This document shows positions 36,894 through 48,690 of a stretch of DNA of 64,000 nucleotides, one piece after another. Location: positions 6,388,501 through 6,452,500 of the forward strand of contig OX439000.1 in the NCBI GenBank assembly GCA_949316495.1, in the 5' to 3' direction. Source of the DNA: Amphiduros pacificus (taxonomy: Eukaryota > Annelida > Polychaeta > Phyllodocida > Hesionidae). Position numbers and translations under genes: made by a program. Every line of letters begins with the position of its first letter. The stretch's first letter is position 1. The notes under the pieces are model-generated. The model was not told the origin of the DNA, did no database searches, and saw nothing but the letters and a program-made list of their open reading frames with translations.

Positions 36894-38187
36894 CACTGTC
36901 AAAATTAATGTGTGTCAAATAAAACACATTATTTGTCTCGATTTTGAAACACTATATTGTGCGTAAATGTTTTTGTGAAACATTTGGTAAAACAAGTTAA
37001 TGTGTTTTATAATGAAACACGAAATTGTGTTTAATGCTCTCTCCCAGATATGAAACATAATAATGTATTTAACTCTATTATTGTGTTTATTCAAAACATT
37101 TTATACATTTAAAAAAAGTGATAGACATTCTATATTATAAACTTGATATTGTACACCATCATATCATAAACACATACTAACAATTCTAAATCAAATCATT
37201 TAATGTTTTGGATAAAGATGGATGTGGACATGTCTTTATGAATGTTCTTCAAATTCAATTATAAATGTTTCATACTTAATACAGTTTGTTTAGGATGAAC
37301 TTTTATGCACATTGTTTTAGTCCGCAGTTTGTTTCTGGGATGCACTTTTGTGAATGTATTCTTGGCCTATTGTCCTGCTTGGTGTAGATATCTGGAATGC
37401 CCTTCTGTGTTGAATAGGTAACTGAGATGCCCTCTTGCTCATTGTAAGTACTCAGCCAGGATATGTAACTGGGATGCCGTCTGCTCATGTAAGGTGGTTG
37501 GAATGCCCTCTCATACAAAATGTAAAGTAGGTACAATGGATTTTTTGTGCCGATCAAGTTCCTACAATGCAAACATATTTAATTATATTTCATGACTTCA
37601 AATTGCACAAAAATATTCCAAATTTTAGAAAAAGTTATACTTTATAGAACAGGATATATACATACCAGTTTTGTTGAATAGTATCATGAATAAAAAGGCA
37701 TTTACTCCATAATCATGCAAGACATGTATTCTGCCTACCAGTGTCCAACTGTCAACATTTGAATGTGTAATCACATGACTATCATTTGTGTAAATATTCC
37801 AATTTCCTGTTTTCAAAGAGAGGCACACAACCTCTTAATCCTTCAGAGTTGCCAATGGCAATTAACAGATATGATTTAATGTGTTTTGTTACAATTGTGA
37901 TTTGAGAAAATACCTTACAATGATTTTGATCTCAATAATGTCTTAAAAATTACCAAAAAATGTTTAAGTAAACAATATTATTAACTAAAATGTCTATCCT
38001 ATATTACATATAAGCTCTTGTTCAGTTTCAATAAGCATGGGTCAGTCACAGTGATTGTGTTTCACAAAAACATTATATATAAGATGTGTGTGAAGTGTTT
38101 TGTTAGCAATATGGTGTGTCACCGATACACAATATTCATGTAAAAACACAATATATTGTGTTAGTGTGACAGGTATTTCTTAGAGTG
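36894..38187. mobile_element. Candidate non-autonomous TA-flanked DNA transposon (MITE-like)
   Basis: The left end CACTGTCAAAATTAATGTGT and the reverse complement of the right end, CACTCTAAGAAATACCTGTC, share a CACT start with an imperfect match. Each is flanked by TA, as in Tc1/mariner-type target sites. Deeper in, AATGTTTTTGTGAAACA occurs at 36966-36982 and, inverted, at about 38058-38074, and AAACAC/GTGTTT words recur on both sides. The interior has no transposase frame. At 1,294 bp it is long for a MITE. The element boundaries are inferred. Confidence 0.5.
37320..37515. repeat. Degenerate tandem motif inside the inverted-repeat element
   Basis: A GGGATGC/GGAATGCCCTCT word recurs at irregular spacing of roughly 35-60 bases, at least five times, with phrases such as TAACTGGGATGCC. 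It resembles a decayed minisatellite carried within the element. Confidence 0.5.
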
Positions 38188-38815
38188 TAAATACATGCCA
38201 TAATATACTTATAGCCAAGTTTGATGAAAAAAGGTTTGAGCATTCTAAGTGAGCCGCATATGTTGTCAGCCGATATTGAAAACGGTTGTTGTGCAGTATG
38301 TCCTTTTTTTATTCCAGAATAAGTTCATTGTTAACCTTAAACCCTTCGCACTTGACACATCAAACGCCATCAGTTTGTGCATGCGTGATTCTTTTTGTGG
38401 AAGATCTACAAAATAAATGTGTAGATAACATCGTTTTGAACAGCACAGTAATATTTCATTTTCAAGAAACCTTTCTTGTTCTCTCTGTATTCGTGTCAGA
38501 CATGATACATTTTGCAGACATCCTGCCAGGCTTACCAAATTACTTTAAGGCACCAATGAGTTCAAAAAGTCTTTTTTTGGCGTTTTCATTTAATTTGTGA
38601 GAGTTGCTTGGTGGGTAGAGACAGCAATTTGTTGGCGGGTGTGGGGCAGTGCATGGCGGTCACGGGAGGTCATCCTGTGGCATGCATTCACACCTCCTGT
38701 TGCCTCATAAGCAGCATCTCAGGCCCCGCCCATTCTTCTTGTCTGCACAAACCTTGCCCACTATCAAGCAATATATGGATCACATAGGAAGAACATCAAC
38801 TAAATATCTGCCATT
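38188..38815. other. Unassigned sequence
   Basis: No gene or element is recognised. A GC-richer patch at 38630-38760 has no coding support. Confidence 0.45.
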
Positions 38816-38876
38816 AAGCGGTCTGATAATAATCAGACCTCTAAAAGCGGTCTGATAATAATGAGGCCTCTAAAAG
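38816..38876. repeat. Two-copy 28-bp repeat with a perfect hairpin in the first unit
   Basis: AAGCGGTCTGATAATAATCA recurs after 28 bases. In the first unit GGTCTGAT (38820-38827) pairs exactly with ATCAGACC (38832-38839) over an AATA loop. In the second unit the right arm is mutated. Confidence 0.85.
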
Positions 38877-38989
38877 ACAAACCACGCGTGGTATTTTTTA
38901 TTTAAAAGGTTCAATAACGAGGAGGAATTTCTTATTGTGTACAAAACAGGATTGAATCATCTGGTACATCTGGTATAGATTGAAATATT

Positions 38990-39500
38990 TGGTGGATTTG
39001 AATGATATCACAGTCTTGGGGAATCTGGTGGAATGTTATCATGTTACAGAGTATATTGAGGTTTCTTGTGTTTTGGGATGATGTCACAATGCATACCAAA
39101 GTGACTTGTTCATTAGGATGATGTCACAATGCATACCAAAGTGCCTTGTGCATTAGGATGATGTCACAATGCATACCAAAGTGTCTTGTTCATTAGGATG
39201 ATGTCACAATGCATACCAAAGTGCCTTGTGCATTAGGATGATGTCACAATGCATACCAAAGTGTCTTGCTTGCTGGGATGATGTCACAGTACATACTTCG
39301 GTGTCTTGTGTGCTGGGACAATGTCACAGGGCATACTGAGGTTTATTGTGTGTGGGATGATGTTAAAATTATATTGTTTTGTCTAAAATGCCTTATAAAG
39401 ACCATACATGTGGCATACATATTATCAATACCCCATAAGATATGAGGTATTGATATTATATTTCTGTGGCTCTGGGATGATGTCGCTGAGATATTGAAGC
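38990..39500. repeat. 40-bp tandem repeat, about seven good copies (39061-39360) with degenerate flanks
   Basis: Units hold GATGATGTCACAATGCATAC followed by CAAAGTG-CTTGT. Seven copies at 40-bp spacing are clear. Before 39061 and after 39360, GATGATGTNNC words at irregular spacing mark decayed units. A 10-bp inverted repeat TATCAATACC/GGTATTGATA lies at 39423-39455. Confidence 0.9.
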
Positions 39501-42069
39501 GTGCTGCCTTTTCAACAAAAGTCATAGAAGTAAATTGATTTGTATGTGAGTATTATTCTGAGACCTTGAATATACTGTTGTGATCTGATTTGCCAAGAAG
39601 GCAATATTGGCACACTGCTACACAGTTATAATTGCATCTTCTGCGAGATGAGAGTTGGACCACACATAACCTCGATTACATCAACCTCCAAATTGCAGGC
39701 AATTTAGATTATCTACCATTGTCAGACCAAAGGCTAATCCGTCCATTTATCTTGTTTGGAGACAAAGAGATGGAAGTTCACTTTCACTTTTCTGCATTTG
39801 CGTCATAAAATTACGTTTTAGCTCAGTCACATTTTGCGGTTTAAGGATAAGGCGACGGAGTCAGATTCAATTTCTCAGATAAGTGGTTGGTTGTGTCATC
39901 GTTTCACCATAAATCCGCATGTTTGATTGACAGCAAAAGGTCACGTGCCCCAGTCATTGCCAGGTCACACAAACTATTGCGAAATGAGGATATGCAATAC
40001 TTTATAAAACAAGGACGATAATAGACAATGATAAGTGAGCTGTGATTCCAGCACATAATGCCAAGCTCTAAGCTCCAGACAGTGGTCACCAACATATAGA
40101 CTGCTAAGCGAAGAGTTAGAAGATTATTTATGCACCATATGTGAGAAGTTGCCTTTGTGGGGTGCTAAGGCCACTTCTGGTGTGAACGAAGGTAAAGTAA
40201 CACCAGGGGCGTGGTAGAAATATTCAAACCATTCACGAGAGGGTCATCATGCAAAAACCTCAAGCCACAAAGACAAGAATAAGGATATTCCGCTGTACTT
40301 GAACTTGTCATTAGCTATTTGTATCCAAGATGTTGTAGTTTTAGTCCGATTTAAAGAAATATTGATAAACATTAAATACATGTATGGTTAAATACATAAA
40401 ACGATCATTTACAAAGCAATTTGAAGACATTTCCAGAAAGGGTTCACAAATATTACAAAAAGGTAATCATTAGCATAGCTCTGTGGCCATTGGTTATGTA
40501 TTATTTATCATTCGCAGTCTCCCGGGTTTACGTATTTATTTGTGTGTCTGCTCTTAAAGCCAACCCATTTCCCATATCTGTAAGTTTCAATTAAGATTTG
40601 CATATGATATTGTGGCCTGAGTGTGGTGAGTTTTGGCCTTTTGGCCTGGACGTGTAAGATGAAGCAGAACAAGGGGTGCACGGTGTGCTGATGTAGTGGT
40701 CACAAGTCGCCCCTTGATCTGTCAAAACCCATCTCTCGGGTGTACTTTGTATTTCTACACATGGACGGTTGCAGAAACATTCTTTACATATTGTGTGGAG
40801 TTATGACAAGCTTATCAAGTAGCGGCCACAAGCTAATGCAAACACTATACATAGGAGACGATTTCTCCATTTGTCTCAAACAAGGGACATGCCACGAGTT
40901 ACCTAAAATAAACCACGTGACCTATGTGCAGAGGAGGTTGACTGCGAGTCGCGGTAGATACTCAGTGAGCAAGGTGAGCAGGTGAGAAGGGAATACCACA
41001 TCATCCACTCATCATCACCTCACTTAATATTACCAGACATTCTGTCACACAGATTTAGTCAAACCCTGCAGAACATTTGAGCAGTGGTTACTTATTCATA
41101 GCACTTCTTTAAGCATTCATGTTCTTGTTGTGAACATTGACTTAGACAACCACTGCTTCGATCGCTCATTCCAAACTGGACTGACATCCTAAAGTCTACT
41201 GAAAGATCAGACAAATCTCACAGAAATTAGTATACTGATGTCTATCTCTCTTTGCTCTATTTATGTTTTCTTGATTCTCTCTCTTCTTTTCTCCACATCT
41301 TTGGTTCCATCCCTGATATTTTCTTGTGTTTGTCTTTGCCATGAGAGATTATGTCCCAGATGTGTGCCTCAATTTTAAGCTCAAATATTCAACCCATGCT
41401 GACACTGACTGACTGAGACATGTGACACTTTAATCCTACAAAATGAACTTTTCCTATTTTTGTATCACAAATGTCAACAAAATTCTTATTTCCAACTACC
41501 CATTGAAATACATTACAATAAAATAAGAGACAGTGATAACAACAAATTGTTTGCTTACAACTTGGTCCAAGGGAAAATGACTTATAGTGGAAATGGGATT
41601 ATGTAATATTTGTGAGGTACAATTTGAGTATGATGGCGTGGAGTGCGTGTGTTGCCGGCGCGAGAGGACAGTGCAGTGATGCGTTCATGTATGTCCCTCC
41701 TGTCACCCGGCCCACATTCACACATCAGACCAGTCGAGTATCGTCCCCACTCCAAGCTTCACCCTCTCCACACTGAACTCACTTCTCCTGGTGATATGTA
41801 GGGATACGCCATCATCATTTTATAACATGTTTGTATTGTAAAATCTACGAAACAGGACATGACATGAACACATGATCTGGAACATTGGATTGACGTACTT
41901 TTTTTTATAAGGGAAGTTTCATTAAGTAGCAGTATCCGCCTCCAGGATCATCGTCAGTGGGATCATTCTCAGCATATATGTCTGGCTACTGTGAAAACGC
42001 CTTTCTGGAATCCAATGACGCAGCTGTCCCGAAGTTTGTGGTTTAAGATGAATGTACCATATACAAGAA
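39501..42069. other. Unassigned sequence
   Basis: About 2.5 kb without a recognised gene or array. A GC-rich patch near 41640-41780 contains TTGCCGGCGCGAGAGGAC but no supported frame. CACCAGGGGCGTGG near 40201 is a weak CTCF-like word. Confidence 0.45.
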
Positions 42070-42173
42070 TAAGCCAATATACTGACCTCCTTTGCGATTA
42101 AGACAACTAATTTGGCGTCTTAGTGAAACATGGGCAGGCTTTTGAAGCATTTATGATCATGTATATTGGCTTA
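42070..42173. repeat. 13-bp perfect inverted repeat spanning 104 bp
   Basis: TAAGCCAATATAC at 42070-42082 and GTATATTGGCTTA at 42161-42173 are exact reverse complements 78 bases apart. This could be a tiny MITE or solo terminal-repeat remnant. No target-site duplication is obvious. Confidence 0.8.
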
Positions 42174-42762
42174 GACACAGCAATCCATTATCATACTGAA
42201 ATAGCCGGCCATGTTCATTTGTGTGGTGATGTATGGGTGTGGGTTCAGGATGTTGTGGATCACTTTGAAAGCCTGATCAAGGATTAGTTATATGCATAAC
42301 GTCACATAGTATTACCAGCGAGTTGTATTTGCCAGTCAGAGCGGGGACCAGGTTCCAGGAGAAGACTGCTTGGAGTGTGTGCTCGGTTGAGGCAAGATTC
42401 AACATTGACAGTTGCAGTTTGTTGTATTGATTTACACGCACGACAGGCATCTGCGATCGACAAAAACGGATGAAATATCTGCTTATCAAGTTTTCTCATT
42501 TTGTAAATCAATGAAATTAGTTTTCCATGCGCATTTATGCACATGTTCTAATGGCTACTTAATCAGTTGCTCCATAAATAGGATCATTACTTTTTGCATT
42601 TTAAAAAGGGATTTGAGATAGCGTAAATTTATGGTAAGTGATTTTACTTTCATTAAAATAAATGATTTAGTGTGTTTTGTTTTTCACTATTTACATTATT
42701 CATGAAGATAGAAAGAGGAGACGGCATGTGACTGGTATAATAAGAGTGGGAGAGGTATGCTT

Positions 42763-42804
42763 GGGGGAGTGGGGTGGAGGGGGGTACGGATGAGGGGGGG
42801 GGGG
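42763..42804 (+). other. G-quadruplex-like run
   Basis: Runs of 5, 4, 6 and 11 G, separated by AGT, TGGA and a 9-base spacer, fit a G-quadruplex-forming pattern. The 11-G run can supply two tetrad strands. There is no adjacent gene. Confidence 0.7.
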
Positions 42805-43297
42805 CAGTGACCTGTGAGCCGGTCAACCTCAGACACAACATGGCATGTCGGGGTGTCATCCCTTAGGAATCCTCGAAAACAAAGAAATGTGTTTTTCCCA
42901 GACTCTTTGATCATTTATGGGAATAGCCTCAGATTGAGTGTTACATGGTGCGATTAAAAGTTTCTTTGTGAATTATCGAATGACCAGCTGGTTGAACTGG
43001 GCCCGATATCTAGAACAAATGTGTTCATTAAATTAGTATAAAGTCAGACATAAGCTCTTCTGAGTATCGGATATTTTGGTGTCGGGAATTTAAGATGAAA
43101 TCAGGAATTTATCAAATTTTCACTGATTTAGCACAGTTTAAATATCGGACCCAAATCATTGCATCTTGCAAATATTCTGGTTACATCAAGTGAAGAATCA
43201 ATTCGAACATGGAATAATGCGTGCATTGTCAGCAATGCCGGTATACCGATTTGGCAGTTTCCTGATTAGGACGATTCTTGATAGTTTATCACATACC

Positions 43298-43300
<3 letters not shown>
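42805..43300. other. Unassigned sequence
   Basis: Nothing recognisable between the G-rich run and the TA array. Confidence 0.5.
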
Positions 43301-43386
<86 letters not shown>

Positions 43387-43392
43387 TATATG
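43301..43392. repeat. TA dinucleotide microsatellite
   Basis: About 45 AT repeats with one interruption near 43378. Frames spelling alternating IY are artefacts. Confidence 0.99.
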
Positions 43393-44129
43393 CAAACAAA
43401 GAGACAGTACAGGTATTTTTACAATTTTCAGTACAGATTCAAGGGTTTACATTTGCATATTCCCCGTGGTCAATTGCTATACAAATACTTCAGAGGATTC
43501 CTGACTATTGTGTGCTTTATATTTATTGAGATGACCATTGACCAGGCCTAATTAATAATAACATTGATAATACAAACAAGAAATTACCTGGCAATTAGCT
43601 GGCAAACGTATGCCATTTGATAATTAATCTTTAATTATAGTTAATTGAAATATATACACATTTGATGTGACTTTTACTGGAACAAACAGTGTAAAATCCA
43701 AGTTATATGACCCGAGGTTGTTTGCTGAATAAAATAAACGATGTCCAGTTCTGTATAGGTATTTTTAAATGTATGTATTTTAGAACACCAGAGGACATAC
43801 ACTGGACAACAGTTCAAATTAGAATAGATGCATGAGTTTACCTATTAGAAGGCCTTTGTTTGGAGACAAAGATAAAAAGAAAAGACTTGATTTATCTTGC
43901 AGCTGTGTCAAACGATGACCTGCAGGGTGCATTTACTTATCTCAACCCTAGGGGTCGCTCCTCCCATCACCGCAGGGACATTTTGGTTTGTTTTTTCTAG
44001 TCCGATTTAATGTTTATCGTATTACACAATTAAAATACCACTAAACCTTCATAGATCCATGTTATTGGGGTTGTGTCAGTCTTGACAGTCTTGACATGAT
44101 GGATTTAGGAGGAATTTCGTAATGATATA
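43393..44129. other. Unassigned AT-rich sequence
   Basis: No gene or element recognised. Confidence 0.5.
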
Positions 44130-44312
44130 AACATTGTGATATAAATGCTGAAATAAATATGTGCTGATATAAATATTTGCATGTGTTGAAACAAGCACCT
44201 GTTAACTGATATAAACATATCTGTGCTGATATAAACATATCTGTGCTGATTTAAACATATCTGTGCTGATATAAACATCTGTCTATGCTGATATGAACAT
44301 CTATCTGTGCTG
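44130..44312. repeat. About 20-bp tandem repeat, five to six copies plus degenerate units
   Basis: CTGATATAAACATATCTGTG repeats at 20-bp spacing in the middle and at about 24 bp on the right, with decayed copies on the left from about 44130. Confidence 0.9.
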
Positions 44313-44904
44313 TTAAGAGTAACTCCCTTTCCCAGAAGTGCTTCCAAAGTTCTTATTGTTCTTACATTTGATTGGCAAGACATCAAGCTCTAAAAGGATG
44401 GACTTAAAGCGAATCACATCACAAATAAAAGCTAACTGCAGGTTAAATTCAGAGTCTGTTGTGGCTTGAATTCCGTTGTCATGGTTACCACAGCGTCGCC
44501 ATGGTATCCGGAGCCGTTTTGCATTTTATTCAATTCACGTGAACGTGCAGGAAGCAACCATTCAACATCACTCGGCCGATGTTTTCAGGTTTTGATTGAC
44601 CCAAGTTTTCACTTAAGCATATTTCATATTGTGGATGGTGGAATAGAGAAGCATCTGTTAGGTGGAAAGGTTAAGGTATAAAGTGCCCGTGGCAATGAAT
44701 ATACTCGTCCCTTTTACACGCGTGCCCTGGGCGCTGCATGGGTAAACACACAGCCCCACACAACAAGCCCAGTAAAGAGCAGAAAGTACAGAAAAGACGA
44801 GTATATATATATGGCAGGTCTATATGGCAACATTTATATTGTAGAAAGAGAGGTTACATATGGCAACACTGAGACAATGTAGGCAAATATGGCAACATGT
44901 TGAC
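44313..44904. other. Unassigned sequence
   Basis: No gene is recognised. From about 44810 an ATATGGCAACA word starts to recur irregularly, leading towards the 33-bp array. Confidence 0.45.
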
Positions 44905-44975
44905 AGGACTGGGCGCCGTCTCAATCTTCCAAGTAGGACCTAATCATTATTTGGGTTGGGGACGAGAGTACCTGT
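44905..44975 (-). mobile_element. Internally deleted relative of the MITE-like element at 47.4 kb
   Basis: On the minus strand it reads GTACTCTCGTCCCCAACCCA then AATAATGATTAGGT, close to the left end of the 47429-47778 element. It then jumps to GATTGAGACGGCGCCCAGTC, close to that element's right end. It therefore looks like a roughly 70-bp deletion derivative of the same family in opposite orientation. Confidence 0.6.
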
Positions 44976-45357
44976 GGACAAAGCAGGTAAACATGCATAT
45001 AATGTATATATGTATGCCAACATGTAGACAAAGCATTGCGAGACAGTCATATATGGATACATGAATTAAGGTATTCGTAAACATGGCGAAATGTAAGTCT
45101 GTTATAACAACCTGATGTAAGATGGCAAGTAAATATGGTATATATGGCGAAACTTGAGGCATGCATGTGTAACAACACCTACACAAAACAAGTAAACATG
45201 ACAAGTAATTAGATGTGGCAAATATGACCGGCTATGTGACCTCATGGGGCAACAATATATAGCAACATGGTATACAATTAAACATACATGGCGACAAGAG
45301 AAGTGGACATTATGTATGAATATCGACACCGAGACAAATTTTGCAAATTGTAAATAT
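44976..45357. repeat. Decayed ATATGGCAACA-type tandem region
   Basis: Words like ACATGGCGAAA, ATATGGCGAAAC and ATGTAGACAAAGCA recur with spacing of 30 to 60 bases. This suggests an old, eroded minisatellite flanking the younger 33-bp array. Unit boundaries cannot be fixed by eye. Confidence 0.4.
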
Positions 45358-46125
45358 GATATAGAGGTATATACAGCAATATGTACATGTGATATTAAGG
45401 CAAGAACATGTGAGTGCAGTGTTCAGGCTGGCAGATCTCTCAAGTTGGTTCTGGTGGAAAAATCTCAAGAGTCCGAAGGATAGAGAGGTATATACAGCAA
45501 TATGTACATGTGATATAGAGGTATATACAGCAATATGTACATGTGATATAGAGGTACATGTGATATAGAGGTATATACAGCAATATATACATGTGATAGA
45601 GAGGTATATACAGCAATATGTACATGTGATATAGAGGTATATACAGCAATATGTACATGTGATATAGAGGTATATACAGCAATATGCACATGTGATATAG
45701 AGGTATATACAGCAATATGTACGTGTGATATAGAGGTATATACAGCAATATGTACGTGTGATATAGAGGTATATACAGCAATATGTACATGTGATATAGA
45801 GGTATTTACAGCAATATGTACATGTGATATAGAGGTATATAGAGCAATATGTACATGTGATATAGAGGTATATACAGCAATATGTACGTGTGATATAGAG
45901 GTATATACAGCAATATGTACATGTGATATAGAGGTATATACAGCAATATGTACATGTGATAGAGAGGTATATACAGCAATATGTACATGTGATATAGAGG
46001 TATATACAGCAATATGTACATGTGATATAGAGGTATATACAGCAATATGCACATGTGATATAGAGGTATATACAGCAATATGTACATGTGATATAGAGGT
46101 ATATACAGCAATATGTACATGTAAA
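45358..46125. repeat. 33-bp minisatellite array, about 20 copies
   Basis: The 33-bp unit is GATATAGAGGTATATACAGC then AATATGTACATGT. One isolated copy at 45358-45394 is separated by about 85 bp of other sequence from the continuous array at 45480-46125. One unit near 45549 is truncated. The unit is open in all minus frames (11-residue periods such as CTYCCIYLYIT), so the long minus-strand frames are artefacts. Confidence 0.96.
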
Positions 46126-47428
46126 GTAAATGTATACAGTATTCATATAAAGGCTTATATGAATAATTTATTTATATCGGCCATAGGCATTTAAGGCAAT
46201 AGGTACAGATAACATATGAGGAAACAACATTTGGTGTTGTGGAACATAGGGGAGTGAGAGATCTAATAGATTTAAACAGATTAGATTTTGTATAAGATAA
46301 AGTCAAGTTTTCCGACGTCTACCGGCGATAAGACAGAAGTCTCAAAAGAATAAATCAAAGCAAAAGAGACACAAATTATCCCTAATCAAGCTCGCACGTT
46401 GGTAATACCACAGGCAGTGATTACAAAGAATTGGTTGATATGCCCGTGTTTCTTTCACTTGAGAGTGCTTGAAGTTTAGTGCAGGTTTGGCTTGAGTATA
46501 GGTGGGTGGATAATATGCAGTCATCTAGAGACAAGGCCGCGTGCAGGAAACTGCAATTGCTGCCCCACAGCGATGCACCGGGTCGCTGAGACTGCATGAC
46601 CTGCACAAAATATTGTCTCCACTTTTCGAGAACGTTTTGAATTGAAAAATTGGCAAATGCAACAGGCGAGATTATATCAGTATCTCTAATCCACTTGCTG
46701 TGCCATGTCCTCTATCGTTTTAGCTTTGCTGCCCAAGCAGTGCTCGATCTATGATATTTTGATCTGTGTGCCCGTTTGTGAATGTCTGTGAGTTGCTTCA
46801 TCTTAGCAGCTATTTCAGATACAGACACATGCATCCAAAGAATGACCTCAAATATGACCTTGACCTATTTTTCCATACACTTTGCCATTTTGCTGTATGG
46901 TATCACCTATTCCATTTACCGACTTAGGAGCTCTACCATTCACCTCATACTCCTGTTGGTTTGGAAGATAGGATGTGTTTGTTTTAAGGCACTGACCTTC
47001 TGACCTCCTAAAAAACATTGGCTGAGCAAGATCACTTAATAAATTGCTGCTGGCTTAGGGAGGTCAGCTGTGTTCATTGGGAATGCATTATTTAAGCTTG
47101 CTGAAGTAACTTTGTTTTAAACGAAGTAAATAGCCCAAACAAAGAAATTAAATTTAGGCTTCATTTGATTAGATCCCACAGCCTGAAGGGCACATAAACT
47201 ATTGATTTGGACTCTATGTGTGTGTGCATCTGTCTGTCAATAACAAAAGACATTATTTGATATGTTATAACCTTTTCAGCTACAGCAGCAAATTTGGCAC
47301 GTGTCTCCTGAAGGTGTGCATATCATACTCTTAATAAAAATGTTGATTTAACCTGTCAAAATATGGACAACAACTATGATATTTCACTAAATCTAACCAT
47401 TTTGATAAGTAACTGGTGGGAGCACCTG
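46126..47428. other. Unassigned sequence
   Basis: About 1.3 kb with no recognised gene or element. Confidence 0.5.
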
Positions 47429-47778
47429 GGGCCCATCTAGGGCTTAGGTAGTCTCGTACCCGACCCAAATCATGATAAGGTTTTGGTTTGGGCCATGACC
47501 AATCAGGGCATAGCTATGATTTGTCAGAATCCCTGCGTCTGTTCATTGGCTTTAAGTTCTGACCAACCAATTTTACTCTTGTGAGGGAGTGGGCAATGTG
47601 AGTGTACTCTCTTTTGTATGAGTGTGAACAAATTAATCAATCAGTCAAAGGCATAGAAAATAATCAACCATTAAAAAAATCTGCCGAGATTGAGACAGAA
47701 CAGGGCCGTGGGCAGTGGCCCAACCGGTCTCTATTCCTGCTTGGAGGATTGAGACGGAGCCCAGTCTAGGTTGGGCCC
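47429..47778. mobile_element. MITE-like element with imperfect terminal inverted repeats
   Basis: The left end GGGGCCCATCTAGGGCTTAG and the reverse complement of the right end, GGGCCCAACCTAGACTGGGC, are similar. Both continue into a GTCTC word. The interior has no long frame. A 70-bp deletion derivative at 44905-44975 shares both ends, which supports a mobile family. An internal near-repeat (GATTGAGACAGAAC near 47689 and GATTGAGACGGAGC near 47748) is present. Exact termini are uncertain. Confidence 0.5.
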
Positions 47779-47814
47779 ATTATCAATTTAAGGCAGTTCG
47801 TTTATGATATATGC

Positions 47815-48690
47815 CTCACCGCGTGATGTCACATATGATATAGCAGCAGTGATGATGTGACATAAGCCTCGCTGTATGATGTCACTTATGATATAGCAGC
47901 AGTGGTGATGTGACATAAGCCTCGCTGTATGATGTCACATATGATATAGCAGCAGTGGTGATGTGACATAAGCCTCGCTGTATGATGTCACATATGATAT
48001 GTCGGTAATGGTGATGTGACATAAGCCTCGCTGTATGATGTCACATATGATATAGCAGCAGTGGTGATGTGACATAAGCCTCGCTGTATGATGTCACATA
48101 TGAAATAGCAGCAGTGATGATGTGACATAAGCCTCGCTGTATGATGTCACATATGATATGTCGGTAATGGTGATGTGACATAAGCCTCGCTGTATGATGT
48201 CACATATGATATAGCAGCAGTGGTGATGTGACATAAGCCTCGCTGTATGATGTCACATATGATATAGCAGCAGTGGTGATGTGACATAAGCCTCGCTGTA
48301 TGATGTCACATATGATATAGCAGCAGTGGTGATGTGACATAAGCCTCGCTGTATGATGTCACATATGATATGTCGGCAGTGATGATGTGAGATAAGCCTC
48401 GCTGTATGATGTCACATATGATATTGCAGCAGTGGTGATGTGACATAAGCCTCGCTGTATGATGTCACATATGATATGTCGGCAGTGGTGATGTGACATA
48501 AGCCTCGCTGTATGATGTCACATATGATATAGCAGCAGTGGTGATGTGACATAAGCCTCTCTGTGCGATGTCACATATGATGTGTTTACAGTGGTGATGT
48601 GACATAAGCCTCGCTGTGCGATGTCACATATGATTTTTTTGAAGTGATGATGTGACATAAGCCTCGCTGTATGATGTCACATATGATATG
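47815..48690. repeat. 53-bp tandem repeat, about 16 copies, hairpin in each unit
   Basis: Units of 53 bp hold GATGTGACATAAGCCTCGCT then GTATGATGTCACATATGATA. Within every unit ATGTGACAT and ATGTCACAT are reverse complements separated by about 15 bases, so each can form a 9-bp-stem hairpin. Two subtypes exist, one with TAGCAGCAGTG and one with TGTCGGNANTG. The latter begins at 48001, 48160, 48372 and 48478, all multiples of 53 apart. The last units are more diverged. Confidence 0.96.

Noticed and set aside
43166-43529. IYIYIY frames
   Set aside because: TA microsatellite.
45310-46146. 278-codon minus-strand frame with CTYCCIYLYIT repeats
   Set aside because: Translation of the 33-bp minisatellite, open in all minus frames.
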